Shown: positions 1 through 10,610 of the stretch, one piece after another
Layout of the letters: the number at the start of each line of letters is the position of its first letter
Numbering within the stretch: the first letter of the stretch is position 1
Source: Elymus sibiricus
Lineage: Eukaryota; Streptophyta; Magnoliopsida; Poales; Poaceae
Direction of reading: 5' to 3'
DNA: 64,000 bases
Assembly (NCBI GenBank): GCA_039707655.1
Contig: CM077672.1
Span: 199,616,537 to 199,680,536 of the forward strand
Notes under the pieces: generated by a model
Told to the model about the DNA's origin: nothing
Seen by the model: only the letters and a program-made list of their open reading frames with translations
Databases searched by the model: none
Translations under genes and position numbers: made by a program

Positions 1-121
1 TCCGCTTAGCGATCTACAAGGGTATGTAGATTCACTCTCCCTCTCGTAGATGCTCATCACCATGGATAGATCTTGCGTGTGCGTAGGAAAATTTTTGTTT
101 CCCATGCAACGTTCCCCAACA
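1..121 (+). repeat. 3' end of an Angela/BARE-type Copia LTR
   Basis: The sequence closely matches the last 120 bases of the two LTRs of element G (ending at 45374 and 51637). It shares the block around ATGGATAGATCTTGCGTGTG and the terminal ACGTTCCCCAACA. The rest of this LTR lies left of the window, so it cannot be said whether it is a solo LTR or part of a complete element. No primer-binding site follows it, which favours a 3' LTR or solo LTR. Confidence 0.85.
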
Positions 122-414
122 GCCAGCATGTCCGACTGCTGCACCAGACCGATGCCAAGCCCGCGTCTGACTGCCCTGGCCCACCCAAACCCCCACCCTC
201 ACTCGCGCGTGCTTCTCGCCCGAAACGGTCAGTGCCGCCCGCGGCGCTTCCCGGAGTAGGCGACTACTCCGCATTCAAACGACACAACTGCCATCCGTCC
301 GTCCATCTACCGCCCACATTAATGACACGCGGTTGCCGAGGCGGCTACTCCGGCACCACCCGTCTGTCCCTCTGCCGCCCACCATTGCTATATAAACTGC
401 TACCCCGGCTATAG
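122..414. other. Unassigned GC-rich stretch with a TATA-like motif
   Basis: This lies between the end of the Angela-type LTR and the start of element A. It is rich in CCG and CCC and has a TATATAAA-like motif near 389-396, a promoter-like appearance. Open frames here are short and carry no recognisable domain. It could be a promoter fragment of a lost gene or a piece of an unrecognised transposon. The last five bases, TATAG, are the expected left target-site copy for element A, but the right copy is not in the window. Confidence 0.4.
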
Positions 415-1013
415 TGATACGTCCAATTTGCGTCATGATTTCCTACTATTAATTAATATGTTTTTAATCATTATTTCACTTCATGGTACAATTCTTATGC
501 CTTTTCTCTCTTATCTTGCAAGATTCACATGAAGAGGGAGATTGCTGGCAGCTGGAATTCTGGACCGGAAAGGGGTGAAACAGAGATAGCAATTCCGCAC
601 AACTCCAAGTGACCTGAAAATTTACGGAGAATTATTTTGGAATATATAAAAAATACTGGCGAAAGAATTACCAGGAGGGGGCCCACCAGGAAGCCACAAG
701 CCAGGGGGCGCGCCCTATCCCCCTAGGCGCGCCTCCCATGCTTGTGGGGCCCCTGGTAGGCCTCCGGCCCCCTCCTTCTGCTATATGAAGCCATTTGCCC
801 TAGAAAAAAAATCAGAAGAAGACTTTCAGGACAAAGCGCCGCCGTCTCGAGGCGGAACCTGGGCAGGAGCTATTTAGCTCTCCGGCGGAGCGATTCCGCC
901 GAGGATACTTCCCTCTAGGAGGGGGAAATAGAAGCCATTGACATCACCAACGATCCTCTCATCATGGGAGGACCAATCTTCATCAACATCTTCACCAACA
1001 CCATCTCATCTCA
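415..1013 (+). repeat. Element A 5' LTR, first part
   Basis: It begins TGATACGTCC and includes a GC-rich block near 700-770 and a weak TATA-like CTATATGAAG near 780. It is cut by element B at 1013; the five bases TCTCA (1009-1013) recur at 17981-17985 on the far side of B, which marks a target-site duplication. The LTR resumes at 17986. Confidence 0.8.
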
Positions 1014-4000
1014 TGTGGCACCCCAGCTCAGAGGACCGGTTTACCTTGTGTTCCCAACCCAGAGATCATGTCTTCTGGAACACAACAACTTTGAACAGAA
1101 TAGAACTGATCTTTATTGATATCATACAAGTACAAGCTTGGATGCTACATAGGATAGTGAGGCCAGAAGCACTACTCGTGCTATGACAATATCTACATTA
1201 TTTATGAAACATCCAAGGGCCTCAATACTAGTGGTAAAACTACAGCATAGCAGAACATTGTGTGGGACACTCCATCCCATAGGGACACTGCTGGGACACG
1301 ACCTAGTTAGCATAGCACGAACCTTCGGGACATCCATCACCGGCTTCTCCTTCATCTGGCATGATACGCCAGGTGAGTACTTGGAATGTACTCGCAAGCT
1401 CACAACAACCAAAACAGTGCAGCAAACAACAACATGGCAATGATTATGTTAATGCTTGAAATCCTTACTTATGGATACGGTTACCAACTTACTCTCTTCC
1501 GGGCTCACACATGACTCCCGGATCATTCGTGACCCATCGGTCACTTCCGAGCATGAGACGAGTTCTCCCATCATTATTATTACGGTTGACCATACAGTGT
1601 GACCTAGTGCGGACTGTGTCCAATACTATGGACATGACTATTCGAATAGATTCTTACACTCTGCAGAGGTTGCGCACTTTACCCACACCATGGACATTCA
1701 TCCATCGAAACATGTCTAACCCGTGACTCCTCTATCGTACCACCGACAATCATCCCCCATCCGAGTCATGCCCTGGGTGGCCCCTGTGTCACTCCTGACA
1801 CCTGCCACCGTCGTGGCCAACTAAACTGTCCCAAACGGGGACGCCGACAAATAACTCAACTTGGGCTGACGAGGTTATCGTCGCCTACCTGATCAGGGCA
1901 GCACGCACGCATAACCTCCCCTCTTTGGTGGTACCGGTAAAAGAGCACGCGGTCAGACCAAGTCAAATTTTCCCATTCTGGCAGATGTGGCTACACGGGT
2001 AAGTCTGGGTCGGTGGAACTTGATCAACCATCAAAGTGTTATTAATCATGTAAAGTTACTGGTCATGTAAGCTACATGGAGTAGATGAACTAACATGGCA
2101 AGGCTTATGCAATATATTCAACAATATGAAATATAGCATATTGAATGGAATTAGAAGCAAAATAATCCAATATTAAGCCAATACTATTGCTATGCTTTAT
2201 GCAATGGATGATGTGGCTTGCCTTTCTCAAGTGGAGTATCAGCAAACTCCTGGTCTTCAAATCCACAGCAATTTCCCTCTGAAAGTATTTTTAAATGGCA
2301 AAAGAAAATGTCACATAAAGCCTTTTTGTTTGCCAAAAATTCTGTGATAATTGGAAAAATGCCAAAATTTACAAGAAAATAGAGAGGCTCAAGACAAAAC
2401 CACAGCAAAAAGAATCACTTGATTTGGACTTGTAGTTTAAAAGATAGAGCTGGTCAAAGTTGCTTGTCAAATTGGATTAATAAACAGAAAACAGAAAATA
2501 AGAAAATCCCTCAGCGGGCCATGTCGAAGACGTACTCCTGGAGTGCGCTTCCACTTATACCGCATCGGCGTGCAAGGTGAGAGGCTGACAGGTGGGGTCG
2601 GCTGGCTTTAAACAGAGAGAGGGAGAGGGAACAGTAGCGAGGTGGCTCACCAACGGCGATCACCGGCGATAGCGATGGCGGTGAGGTCGGGCGATGGCAG
2701 GGATGGAACGGGCAGTCGACGGCGAGTCTCCCTGTACCAGCAGCTCTCCGGAGACGGCCTGACGGCGTCACCCCCTTCCTCTCCGGCGGCAGCTGTCTTC
2801 GGGTGTCGTCGGCGACGGCGTTTCCGGCAGCGCCTCGGCCAGGGAAGAGGTCAGGCGTGGTCAGGGAAAGGCCCTGAGCTGGCCCGTGGGCTTGGGTGAG
2901 GCTGGGGTGGTCTGGAAGTGGGTGGGTGGCAGAGCTGGCTTGGCGGTAGAACGCCGGCGAGATGCGAGGACAGAGAGCCTCTCGGCCTTGGCGCGGCGAG
3001 CTGAGCTCGATTGGGAGTGGGAGGAGTGCGGTGAGGAGCTAGGTGGGGCGGGGCAAGCTATTTATAGGCGGGGAGGAGGGTTTCCGAACCGGGCGGTGTT
3101 GTGGCCAGGTTGCTGGAGCAAGGACGGCGAGGTGGCTGTCGTGGCGCGGGCGAAGTGATGGAGGAGGGCAGAGCATTAAATGGGTGAGACAACAGCTCGC
3201 GAGGAAGAAGACAGCCAGCTCACTCACTGTGGCCGCACGGGCGCCATAGTGCGGTGCTGCGGTGGCGGCCGACGAGGGTGATTCCAGTGAGGGGAAGCCT
3301 CTAGAGTGGGGTACATGGGTGGCGGCAATGATGTCGGCACCACCAGACAAGGTACGGCGACACGGGACGGCTGGAGTAGTTGCGTCTGACGCGGTAGGCG
3401 TGCAGAGCGCATGCACAGGCTTGCCAGTGCTGTGCTCACCACGGGTGCTGGCACCTAGAGGCCACGCACGCCTGGCACACCTTGTCCATTGCCTCGACCC
3501 TTGGTGATGTAGCCTCTCTATGCCACTGAATTGGCTAGATACACTCTGAGCTGAAGTGTAGCATCAAATACAGTTTCTGGTCAGAAACTTGGAGAGGTTC
3601 TAGAGAAGAGATGAGATGTGGATGGGGCCAATGGAGTTGTCTGGGATGATCTAGGTTGGAAGGACTATCTGCTAGAAGGTTTTGAGAAATTTTTGCAAAG
3701 ATTTGCACATAGTTCTTGTACAACCCCTATACTGGTCCAGAAACTTGTTGACGAAGTAGCACTCACATAGATGCACTACTTGAAGTGAAATTGGGTGTTG
3801 GAAGGTTATTTGGTGGTGACAACATGCCATAAAAATTTCAGAGCAAATGGATACCTCTAGCTGGTACTTCCTTCACAAGGGTTGGAAATGACCAGAGGAT
3901 TGTCAGAATATTTTGGCTGAAAATTTATACTGGACTAGGAGATGTTTTTGTATATTGTGGAAAGATATGACCCCTAGTATCCTAGGGATTTATTTTGGAA

Positions 4001-4439
4001 TTTTCTGAGTCATGGAAATATGTGTTACTTCACAAAGGGTCAATTCTGTCCAGAAGATAAAAGGAATATTCTGGACAAAATTTTGTACTGGCCAATGCAA
4101 TATTTTTGAAGATTGTGGGAGTAGATGGTCTCAATAAGATGTGGGATTAATTTGGAATTTTTCTGATCAACAGAGCTATAGGTTGTTTCACAACCCATAG
4201 TGAGCATGAGCATATCCAAAGGGATAAATGAATTATTTTGAGAGAATAAAATTTAGGGTTTTGATCAAAGGGTATAAGACAAGATTTTGGCAAGATGTTG
4301 AGGGTGTTGGATCACTTAAAGAAAAATCCAAGGAATCCTCAAGTCCAAAGTCAAATGATTTGATTCCAAAAACCAACAAATGGCCAATAAAACCAGAGGG
4401 GTTTTCTGAAAAAATTTAAAAAAAAATCAGGGTGTGACA
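1014..4439 (-). repeat. Element B 3' LTR (3426 bp)
   Basis: On the minus strand it runs from TGTCACACC to GGGTGCCACA. It closely matches the right copy at 10152-17980 once solo LTR C is removed. It holds a GC-rich block (about 2560-3500) downstream and upstream of the TATA box, and an AT-rich half toward 4400. Short open frames in the GC-rich block have no recognisable domain and are taken as chance. Confidence 0.9.
3058..3067 (-). promoter_or_regulatory. TATA box of element B 3' LTR
   Basis: The minus strand reads CTATAAATAG in a GC-rich context. The same motif occurs at 16618-16627 in the other LTR. It is the likely RNA polymerase II promoter of the element. Confidence 0.6.
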
Positions 4440-5884
4440 AACCTACCCCCCTTAGGATGAATCTCATCCTCGAGATTCGGCTGCTCAGGGAACAAATACG
4501 GATATGCTGATCTTAGAAAATCCTCTCTTTCCCATGTAGCTTCTTCTTCGGTATGGTGATCCCACAGTACCTTGTAAAATCTGATCACCTTGCTCCTAGT
4601 GGTTCTATCCATCTCATCCAGAATTCTGATAGGTTTCTCCTCATAGGTCAAATCCTTGGTCAACTCTAATTCATTCATATCTGCCTGTTTGATCGGAGGT
4701 GCAATGCACTTTCTCAGCTGTGATATGTGAAAGACATCATGCACTTCGGACAGTTCCAGTGGTAACTCCAACTGATAAGCCACTTTGCCTCTTCTAGCAA
4801 TCACTGGAAAGGGACCAATATATCTGGGTGCATGTTTTCCTCGAGTATGAAACCTCTTCACCCCTTTCATAGGAGTTACTTGGAGGTAAGCATACTCTCC
4901 AGGCTCAAAAGTTACTTCCCCGTGCTCAGGATCATAATAACTCTTTTGGTGGGATTTAGCTGCTCGAAGTCATTCCTGAATGTCCTTAACTTGCTTGTCA
5001 GCCTCGAGCATCAAGTCCGTGCCAAAGATACGGATGTCTCCTGTCTGTGACCAATTTAAAGGAGTGCGGCATTTTTGCCCATACAGTGCCTCAAATGGTG
5101 ACATCTTGAGACTTGACTGATAGCTGTTGTTGTATGAAAACTCCGCATAGGGTAGACTATCCTCCCACTTGGGTCCATAGGTGAGGGCACAAGACCGAAG
5201 CATATCCTCCAATATTTGGTTCACTCGTTCGGTCTGCCCGTCTGTTTATGGATGATAGGCCGTGCTATGCTTCAGCACGGTTCCCAAAGCTTGATGCAAG
5301 TGTAGCCAGAATGCCGAGGTAAACAGGGACCCTCTATCTGATGTAATGGATTTGGGCACTCCATGAAGGCTATCAATCCGGGACATATAGAGCTGTGCAA
5401 GCTGGTCAGCCCGAAAAGTAGTCTTTACAGGAATGAAATGAGCCACTTTGGTAAGTATATCCACGATAACCCAAATGGCATCATGGCCTCTTGTTGACTT
5501 GGGTAGTTCAACAATAAAGTCCATGCATATATTATCCCATTTCCACTGGGGAACTTGTAGGGGTTGTAACAGTCCAACTGGTTTCTAGTGCTCAGCCTTA
5601 ACCTTATTGCATACGTCGCAACATGCGACATAGTACGCAATACCCCTTCACATTCCCAGCCACCAAAAGGTTTCTCTAAGGTCCTGATACATTTTTGTTC
5701 CTCCCAGGTGAATGGAATATGCGGATTCATGTGCCTCTCACAATATCTGTTGCCTCAGGTTTTCCTGGTCAGGCACGCATATACGGCTGTCAAACCATAA
5801 TGTCCCTTGCTCGTCCACATGGAAGGACTTAGCCTTTCCTTGCTGTATGTTCTCCTTGATCTCTTGTGTGCCCTTGTCTGCTTT
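4427..5884 (-). pseudogene. Element B integrase with C-terminal chromodomain, nonsense-broken
   Basis: This is the integrase end of the polyprotein, which inserts the cDNA into the chromosome. Reading on the minus strand there is an HHCC zinc-binding region (HESAYSIH, then CCDVC), the first catalytic Asp in MDFIVELP, the second in TSDRGSLF, and the Glu in TDGQTERVN. A C-terminal chromodomain-like segment follows (YEEKPIRILD, KVLWDHHTEEEATWE), which in chromoviruses recognises heterochromatin marks. The frame is continuous but has stops at 5738-5740, 5648-5650, 5585-5587, 5246-5248 and 4970-4972, each plausibly a CAG, CAA or CGA codon turned to a stop. The last codons and the stop lie 13 bases inside the 3' LTR. 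Confidence 0.85.
4440..4457 (-). other. Polypurine tract of element B
   Basis: The minus strand reads CCTAAGGGGGGTAGGTT directly before the 3' LTR, the usual position for priming plus-strand DNA synthesis. It lies within the last codons of the pol frame. Confidence 0.75.
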
Positions 5885-6295
5885 CTAAGCTTCCTTAATT
5901 TCCTCCATAAGTGTTGGAGTAATTTCCAACGTATCCAGGCTAATTGGGCCACAAAGTACCAAGTTGAGCTTGGCAAACTCTTCTTGTAACCTTGGATGGA
6001 TACCCTCCATTATTGCATTCACTGTGCCTAGTTTTCTGCTAAGGGCATCTGCGACCACATTGGCTTTTCCTGGATGGTAATTGATCCCAAGGTCAAAGTC
6101 CTTGACCAGTTCAATCCATCTTCTTTGTCTGAGGTTGAGATCGGGTTGTGTGAAAATATACTTGAGACTCTTGTGGTCTGTGTATATCTCACAGCGTTGC
6201 CCAATGAGGTAATGCCTCCAAATCTTCAGGGCATGAACCACGGCTGCCAATTCTAAGTCATGAGTGGGGTAATTCTCTTCATGGGGTCGTAGCTA
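5885..6295 (-). pseudogene. Element B RNase H segment
   Basis: This continues the RT frame after a TAG at 6293-6295 and ends at a TAG at 5885-5887. Visible motifs are [26 protein letters not shown] and [10 protein letters not shown], typical of the RNase H of Gypsy polyproteins that removes the RNA template. It is in the same frame as its neighbours, and both bounding stops look like CAG-to-TAG changes. Confidence 0.8.
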
Positions 6296-7999
6296 TCTGG
6301 ATGCATACGCTACAACATTTCCTTCTTGCATTAATACACAGCCGATTCCACGCCTGGAAGCATCACAGTATATGTCGAAACTCTTGTGGATATCTGGAAG
6401 AATTAAGACAGGGGCCGTAGTTAGCCTCGTCTTTAGCTCCATGAAGCTGCGGTCACATTCCTCTGTCCAGGCAAACTTGTGATTCTTCTTTAACAATTCT
6501 GTCAGTGGCTTGGCTCTCTTAGAGAAGCCTTCAATGAAACGATGGTAGTAGCCTGCCAAACCCAGGAAACTGCGAACTTCTGTTACCGAGGCTGGTGTCT
6601 TCCAATTTAGTACAACAGTCACTTTGCTAGGGTCGACGACCACACCTTGTTCTGACAGAATGTGCCCCATAAATCCCATCTCTCTTAGCCAAAATTCACA
6701 TTTGCTGAACTTGGCATACAAGCGATGGGTCCTTAATCTTTCCAGGACAGCACAGAGATGTTGTTTGTGCTCCTCTTCATCCTTGGAGTATGTAAGGATA
6801 TCATCGATGAACACCACTACAAACTTGTCCCGAAAGTCCATGAAGACATTGTTCATCATGCTCATGAAATAAGCTAGAGCATTTGTCAGCCCAAACGACA
6901 TGACTGTAAATTCATACAGACCATACCGAGTAGTGAAGGCTGTCTTGGGGATATCCTCTTTCCTGATTTTCAACTGGTGATATCCTGTTCGGAGGTCAAT
7001 CTTGGAAAATACCCGGGCTCCACTTAACTGGTCGAACAAATCATCAATGCGAGGTAGCGGGTACTTATTTTCAATGGTGATCTCATTCAATTGGCGATAG
7101 TCCACACACATCCGTAGACTACCATCCTTCTTCTTAACAAACAGCACGGGTGATCCCCATGGCGAGATGCTTGGGCGAATGTACCCTTTTTGTAACAATT
7201 CATCCAACTGTTTCTTTAATTCCACCAGCTCTGGGGACGGCATGCGGTAGTACTTCTTATATATTGGAACAGTTCTAGGAATAACATCAATAGCAAATTC
7301 CAATTCCCGGTCGGGTGGCATTCCCGGTAGTTCCTCAGGGAACACATCTGGAAATTCACTGACTACCGGAATCAAGTTCATGTCCGTAACAGTGGTCTTG
7401 AATGCCATTCCCTTCTTTAACATCATTCTGCTGGCGATAAACTGAACTGTTTGTCCTGCCGGGTTAACCAGTGTTACTGTCCTGATGGCGCAGTTGATGC
7501 AGACTTGATGCCGTGTCAACCAGTCCATCCCCAGTATTATGTCCAGTCCAGGGGATTCAATGGCGACAAGGGTGGCTGGAAACTTAACTCCATGTATCAA
7601 GATTTCCAAGTCCATGTATATCACATTTGTTCTGAGCATGGAGCCAGGGGATTGTACCACCATGATTTTATCCAAAAGAGAAGGGGAAAATTTGTGTATG
7701 GTGGCAAAACTCCGCGAAATAAATGAATGGGAAGCTCCAGAATCAAATAAAATTATTGCAGGTATGTCGTTAATAGAAAACATACCAAGAACCATGTTTG
7801 GTGCTTCGCGGGCTTCCTCGGCGGAGATATGATGGACTTGGCCACAGCAGAAGTTCTGGTTGGGGCGGCGTCCAATAGTGTTGACTTGTGGCTTGAAGTC
7901 GGACTGTGGCTTTCCGGCCCTGGTGGGGCACTGCTTGGAATAATGCCCGCCTTGACCACAAGTGAAGCAAGTGTTGTTGCGGCGGCAATCTTCCATCAC
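6293..7999 (-). CDS. Element B gag C-terminus, protease and reverse transcriptase (568 codons open)
   Basis: This is the longest open part of B's gag-pol. Domains in order: a zinc knuckle [14 protein letters not shown] near residues 11-24; an aspartic protease with FDSGASHSF near residue 85 and the LGMDWL motif; then RT with the [23 protein letters not shown] and FIDDIL motifs (catalytic pair near 6797-6811); then the start of RNase H ([16 protein letters not shown]). The frame ends at TAG 6293-6295. The first Met is not a natural start: the frame continues upstream into gag past the stop at 8117-8119. One substitution is visible in the usual [12 protein letters not shown] motif, where Pro is replaced by Leu. 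Confidence 0.9.
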   Translation of the reverse strand: MMEDCRRNNTCFTCGQGGHYSKQCPTRAGKPQSDFKPQVNTIGRRPNQNFCCGQVHHISAEEAREAPNMVLGMFSINDIPAIILFDSGASHSFISRSFATIHKFSPSLLDKIMVVQSPGSMLRTNVIYMDLEILIHGVKFPATLVAIESPGLDIILGMDWLTRHQVCINCAIRTVTLVNPAGQTVQFIASRMMLKKGMAFKTTVTDMNLIPVVSEFPDVFPEELPGMPPDRELEFAIDVIPRTVPIYKKYYRMPSPELVELKKQLDELLQKGYIRPSISPWGSPVLFVKKKDGSLRMCVDYRQLNEITIENKYPLPRIDDLFDQLSGARVFSKIDLRTGYHQLKIRKEDIPKTAFTTRYGLYEFTVMSFGLTNALAYFMSMMNNVFMDFRDKFVVVFIDDILTYSKDEEEHKQHLCAVLERLRTHRLYAKFSKCEFWLREMGFMGHILSEQGVVVDPSKVTVVLNWKTPASVTEVRSFLGLAGYYHRFIEGFSKRAKPLTELLKKNHKFAWTEECDRSFMELKTRLTTAPVLILPDIHKSFDIYCDASRRGIGCVLMQEGNVVAYASR

Positions 8000-8725
8000 G
8001 GGCTGCTTGCCATAGGTCTTGTCTGTGTTACCTAGCTTGTTGTTATTGTTGCCGCCATTCCATGTAGGCTTGTACTCAGACTGAATTGGTTGCCAGATAT
8101 GCGGCTTCTGCGCAAACTACACATGGGCGTCCTTCTTGGGTTCAAACTTACACTTGCGGTCATCATATCCAGACTTATGCTCTCGTTCAGCGATGAATGC
8201 TTTGTTTACCAAAGTCTGAAAGTCCGGAAAATCCAGCATGCAGAGCTGACAACGCAGGGCATGGTTGAGTCCTCCTAGGAATCGGTCTATCTTCCTTTCC
8301 TCCGTGGACACATCATGGGTGGAGTATCGTGCCAGATTATTGAATTTATTCAGATACTCACTGACTGACATACTTCCTTGAGTAAGAGCAAGGAATTCCC
8401 TCTGCTTCACCTTCATGATGCCGGTGAGAATATGATACCTTCGGAACACTTCCTTGAATTTCTCCCAGGAAATGTTTTCCCTAGGAGGCCACACCATTTT
8501 TGCATTGTCCCACGAGATGGCTGCTGGTCCTTCCAGGTAGTGAGTAATAAAAGGAACCTTGTCTGACTGATCACAGCAAGCTATTTCTAGTTTCTTTTCC
8601 ATGGTACTCAGCCAATCATCAGCTTCAATTGGATCAACAGCTTGACCAAAACTGGGTGGCTTGGTACGCTAAAAATCAGACAACTTGGAGTGCGTCCCGT
8701 TGTTCTGATTCTGCCCTACCATAGT
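8000..8725 (-). pseudogene. Element B gag (capsid) region
   Basis: This encodes the capsid part of the polyprotein that packages the RNA. The stretch DPIEADDWLSTMEKKL, then ISWDNAK, WEKFKEVFRRYH and SVSEYLNKFNNLARY, is the classic retrotransposon gag domain. It shares the frame of the protease and RT. Stops at 8669-8671 and 8117-8119 fit CAG-to-TAG changes. Upstream of about 8750 the frame is shifted, apparently by one base in a run of T, so the true start is not clear. Confidence 0.8.
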
Positions 8726-9148
8726 CTGCATACTCTTCAAAAACCATCAGATCCTAATTTCTTTTCTCCTCAAACATCCTCATAATCTGATCAGTGGTCG
8801 GTGGTTGTGGTGGTGGAGGTGGCAAATCTTTTGGTGGTTGTCCTGCCTATCTGGCGGATCGATGGATCGGAGTTCCATCGCTGCCTTGATTGCTACACCT
8901 CTTCATCCTATATCCATTCCCATTGCAAAACACCAAAGTGATGAGCAACATCCATAGGGAAATATGACCATGTGACACCAAGAAAACAAAATCAAAGGAA
9001 AAATGAGAAAAGCAACATAATTATACAAGGCATTCCAACATCATACATGGCAGGCTAGTAGGGGTTATCATGACTGGTACTGCTCATACGGCAGTTGAAG
9101 TGTGCAAGGATGCTATGATGCATGCTCGTTAAAACTCAAACATCCACT
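8726..9148 (-). other. Element B region between leader ORF and gag
   Basis: This holds the shifted N-terminal part of gag (a Pro/His-rich stretch and MRMFEEKRN around 8740-8870) and an AT-rich untranslated part. No further feature is recognised. Confidence 0.5.
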
Positions 9149-9845
9149 CTAGTAGCGCGGGTGACATGGGCACTGGCTGACTGAAGACTCCTCGTCGTTT
9201 GATCCTGACTCGGAATGGGAATTGATGATGTGGATCACGTCCTCTGGATCAAAGGAAACACGACGACGCTGACGGGAAGGTTCCCCCTCGGAGGAAGAAG
9301 AAGCACGACGCCTCAGCATCGGAGCAGTTGGAGTGGCTAGCAGCAAGGCCCACACAGCTGGGGTCTCACGTCGGGTACCAGACGAAGTGCCTGGCTGTCC
9401 GAACGAGCTAGAAGGAGTCTCAGGCATACGTGAAGGTGGAACAGGCGGCGTGTACATAGGTGAGAACACAGGAGGAGAAGGAGACTGTGCTGCAGTAGCA
9501 GCGGCAAGTGCCTCTTGGGCACGAGACAGCTCCTCAGCCAAGGAGATGATCATACGATAACTGGCATTCAGATAACGAGATAAAAGCACCAGTCGCACAG
9601 TTACTCGCCGGATCAACAGGCGCAAAAAGGACTCGCCCTATCATAGGCGATAGAGTGGGATAGTGAAAGAAACCTGGGTGTGTCTGCATCTCGACCTCGT
9701 GGAAGCGCAAGTCAGTGAGAGCCTCCATAGCAGCAAACTGGATCGCCAAATCAGGATTAGAAGCAGTTCCGGCCTTGGAAGAGCGGGAGTAGCTGCCAAT
9801 CTCGGAGCTCGCAGTAAGAAAAGCCTCAGCGTGATACTCAAACAC
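9149..9845 (-). pseudogene. Element B leader ORF upstream of gag, unknown function
   Basis: Two overlapping minus-strand open frames (9845-9534 and 9625-9149) together read as one protein broken by a frameshift near 9550-9600. The N-terminal half contains RFHEVEMQTHPGFF. The C-terminal half has a likely short helix (LAEELSRAQEALAAATAA), a Pro/Ser-rich linker and a basic then acidic tail (SRQRRRVSFDPED). I do not recognise a domain. By position it could be an extra 5' ORF or a gag N-terminal extension. Confidence 0.45.
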
Positions 9846-10133
9846 CGAATCCGCAAGCTGCTCTCAGAACACCTGGTACACTAGGTCTTCGCTGTTGGGA
9901 TACAGTCAAAGCCAGATGCTGTGAAGTAGTACTGGAAAAGTGAATGGAGCTGGCTCATGGGTGTAGTGGTACGGAACTGGTGCCATCTACACTCATCAGA
10001 CCAGCGGTTAGTAAAACAAATGAATCGAGATGCATGCTATGCAACAAGCAAATGCAGTAAGCAAAACACACCAAGACTCTACGCTAATCGGGATTCTAGC
10101 GCGGGGTTAACCAGGGTGTCCTACAGTCAGCAC

Positions 10134-10146
10134 GACTCTGATACCA
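10134..10146 (-). other. Primer-binding site of element B (initiator tRNA-Met)
   Basis: The minus strand reads TGGTATCAGAGTC a few bases inside the 5' LTR end at 10152. It is complementary to the 3' end of plant initiator tRNA-Met, as usual for chromoviruses. Confidence 0.85.
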
Positions 10147-10151
10147 AGCAT

Positions 10152-10610
10152 TGTGGCACCCCGGCTCAGAGGACCCGTTTACCTTGTGTTCCCAACCCAG
10201 AGATCATGTCTTCTGGAAACACACAACAACTTGGAATAGAATAGAACTGATCTTTATTAATATCATACAAGTACAACCTTGGATGCTACATAGGATAGTG
10301 AGGCCAGAAGCACTACTCATGCTATGACAGTATCTACATTATTTATGAAACATCCAAGGGCCTCAATACTAGAGGTAAAACTACAGCATAGCGGAACATC
10401 GCGTGGGACACTCCATCCCATAGGGACACTGCTGGGACACGACCTAGTTAGCGTAGCACGAACCTTCGGGATCTCCATCACCGGCTTCTCCTGCATCTGG
10501 CATGGTATGCCAGGTGAATACTTGGAATGTACTCACAAGTTCACAGCAACCAAAATAGTGTAGCAAACAACAGCATGGCAATGATTATGTTAATGCTTAC
10601 TTATGGTTAC
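10152..10610 (-). repeat. Element B 5' LTR, outer part
   Basis: It starts TGTGGCACCCC and matches 1014-1470 closely. It is interrupted at 10610 by solo LTR C; GTTAC at 10606-10610 is repeated at 15065-15069. Confidence 0.9.

Noticed and set aside
2511..3510. Several open frames in the GC-rich part of element B's LTR (and again at 16094-17054)
   Set aside because: They lie in LTR sequence, differ between the two LTR copies in length and frame, and show no domain; best explained by GC composition.
5425..5730. A 101-codon minus-strand open frame in element B integrase
   Set aside because: It is in a different frame from the integrase motifs; the true frame reads through here with stop codons.
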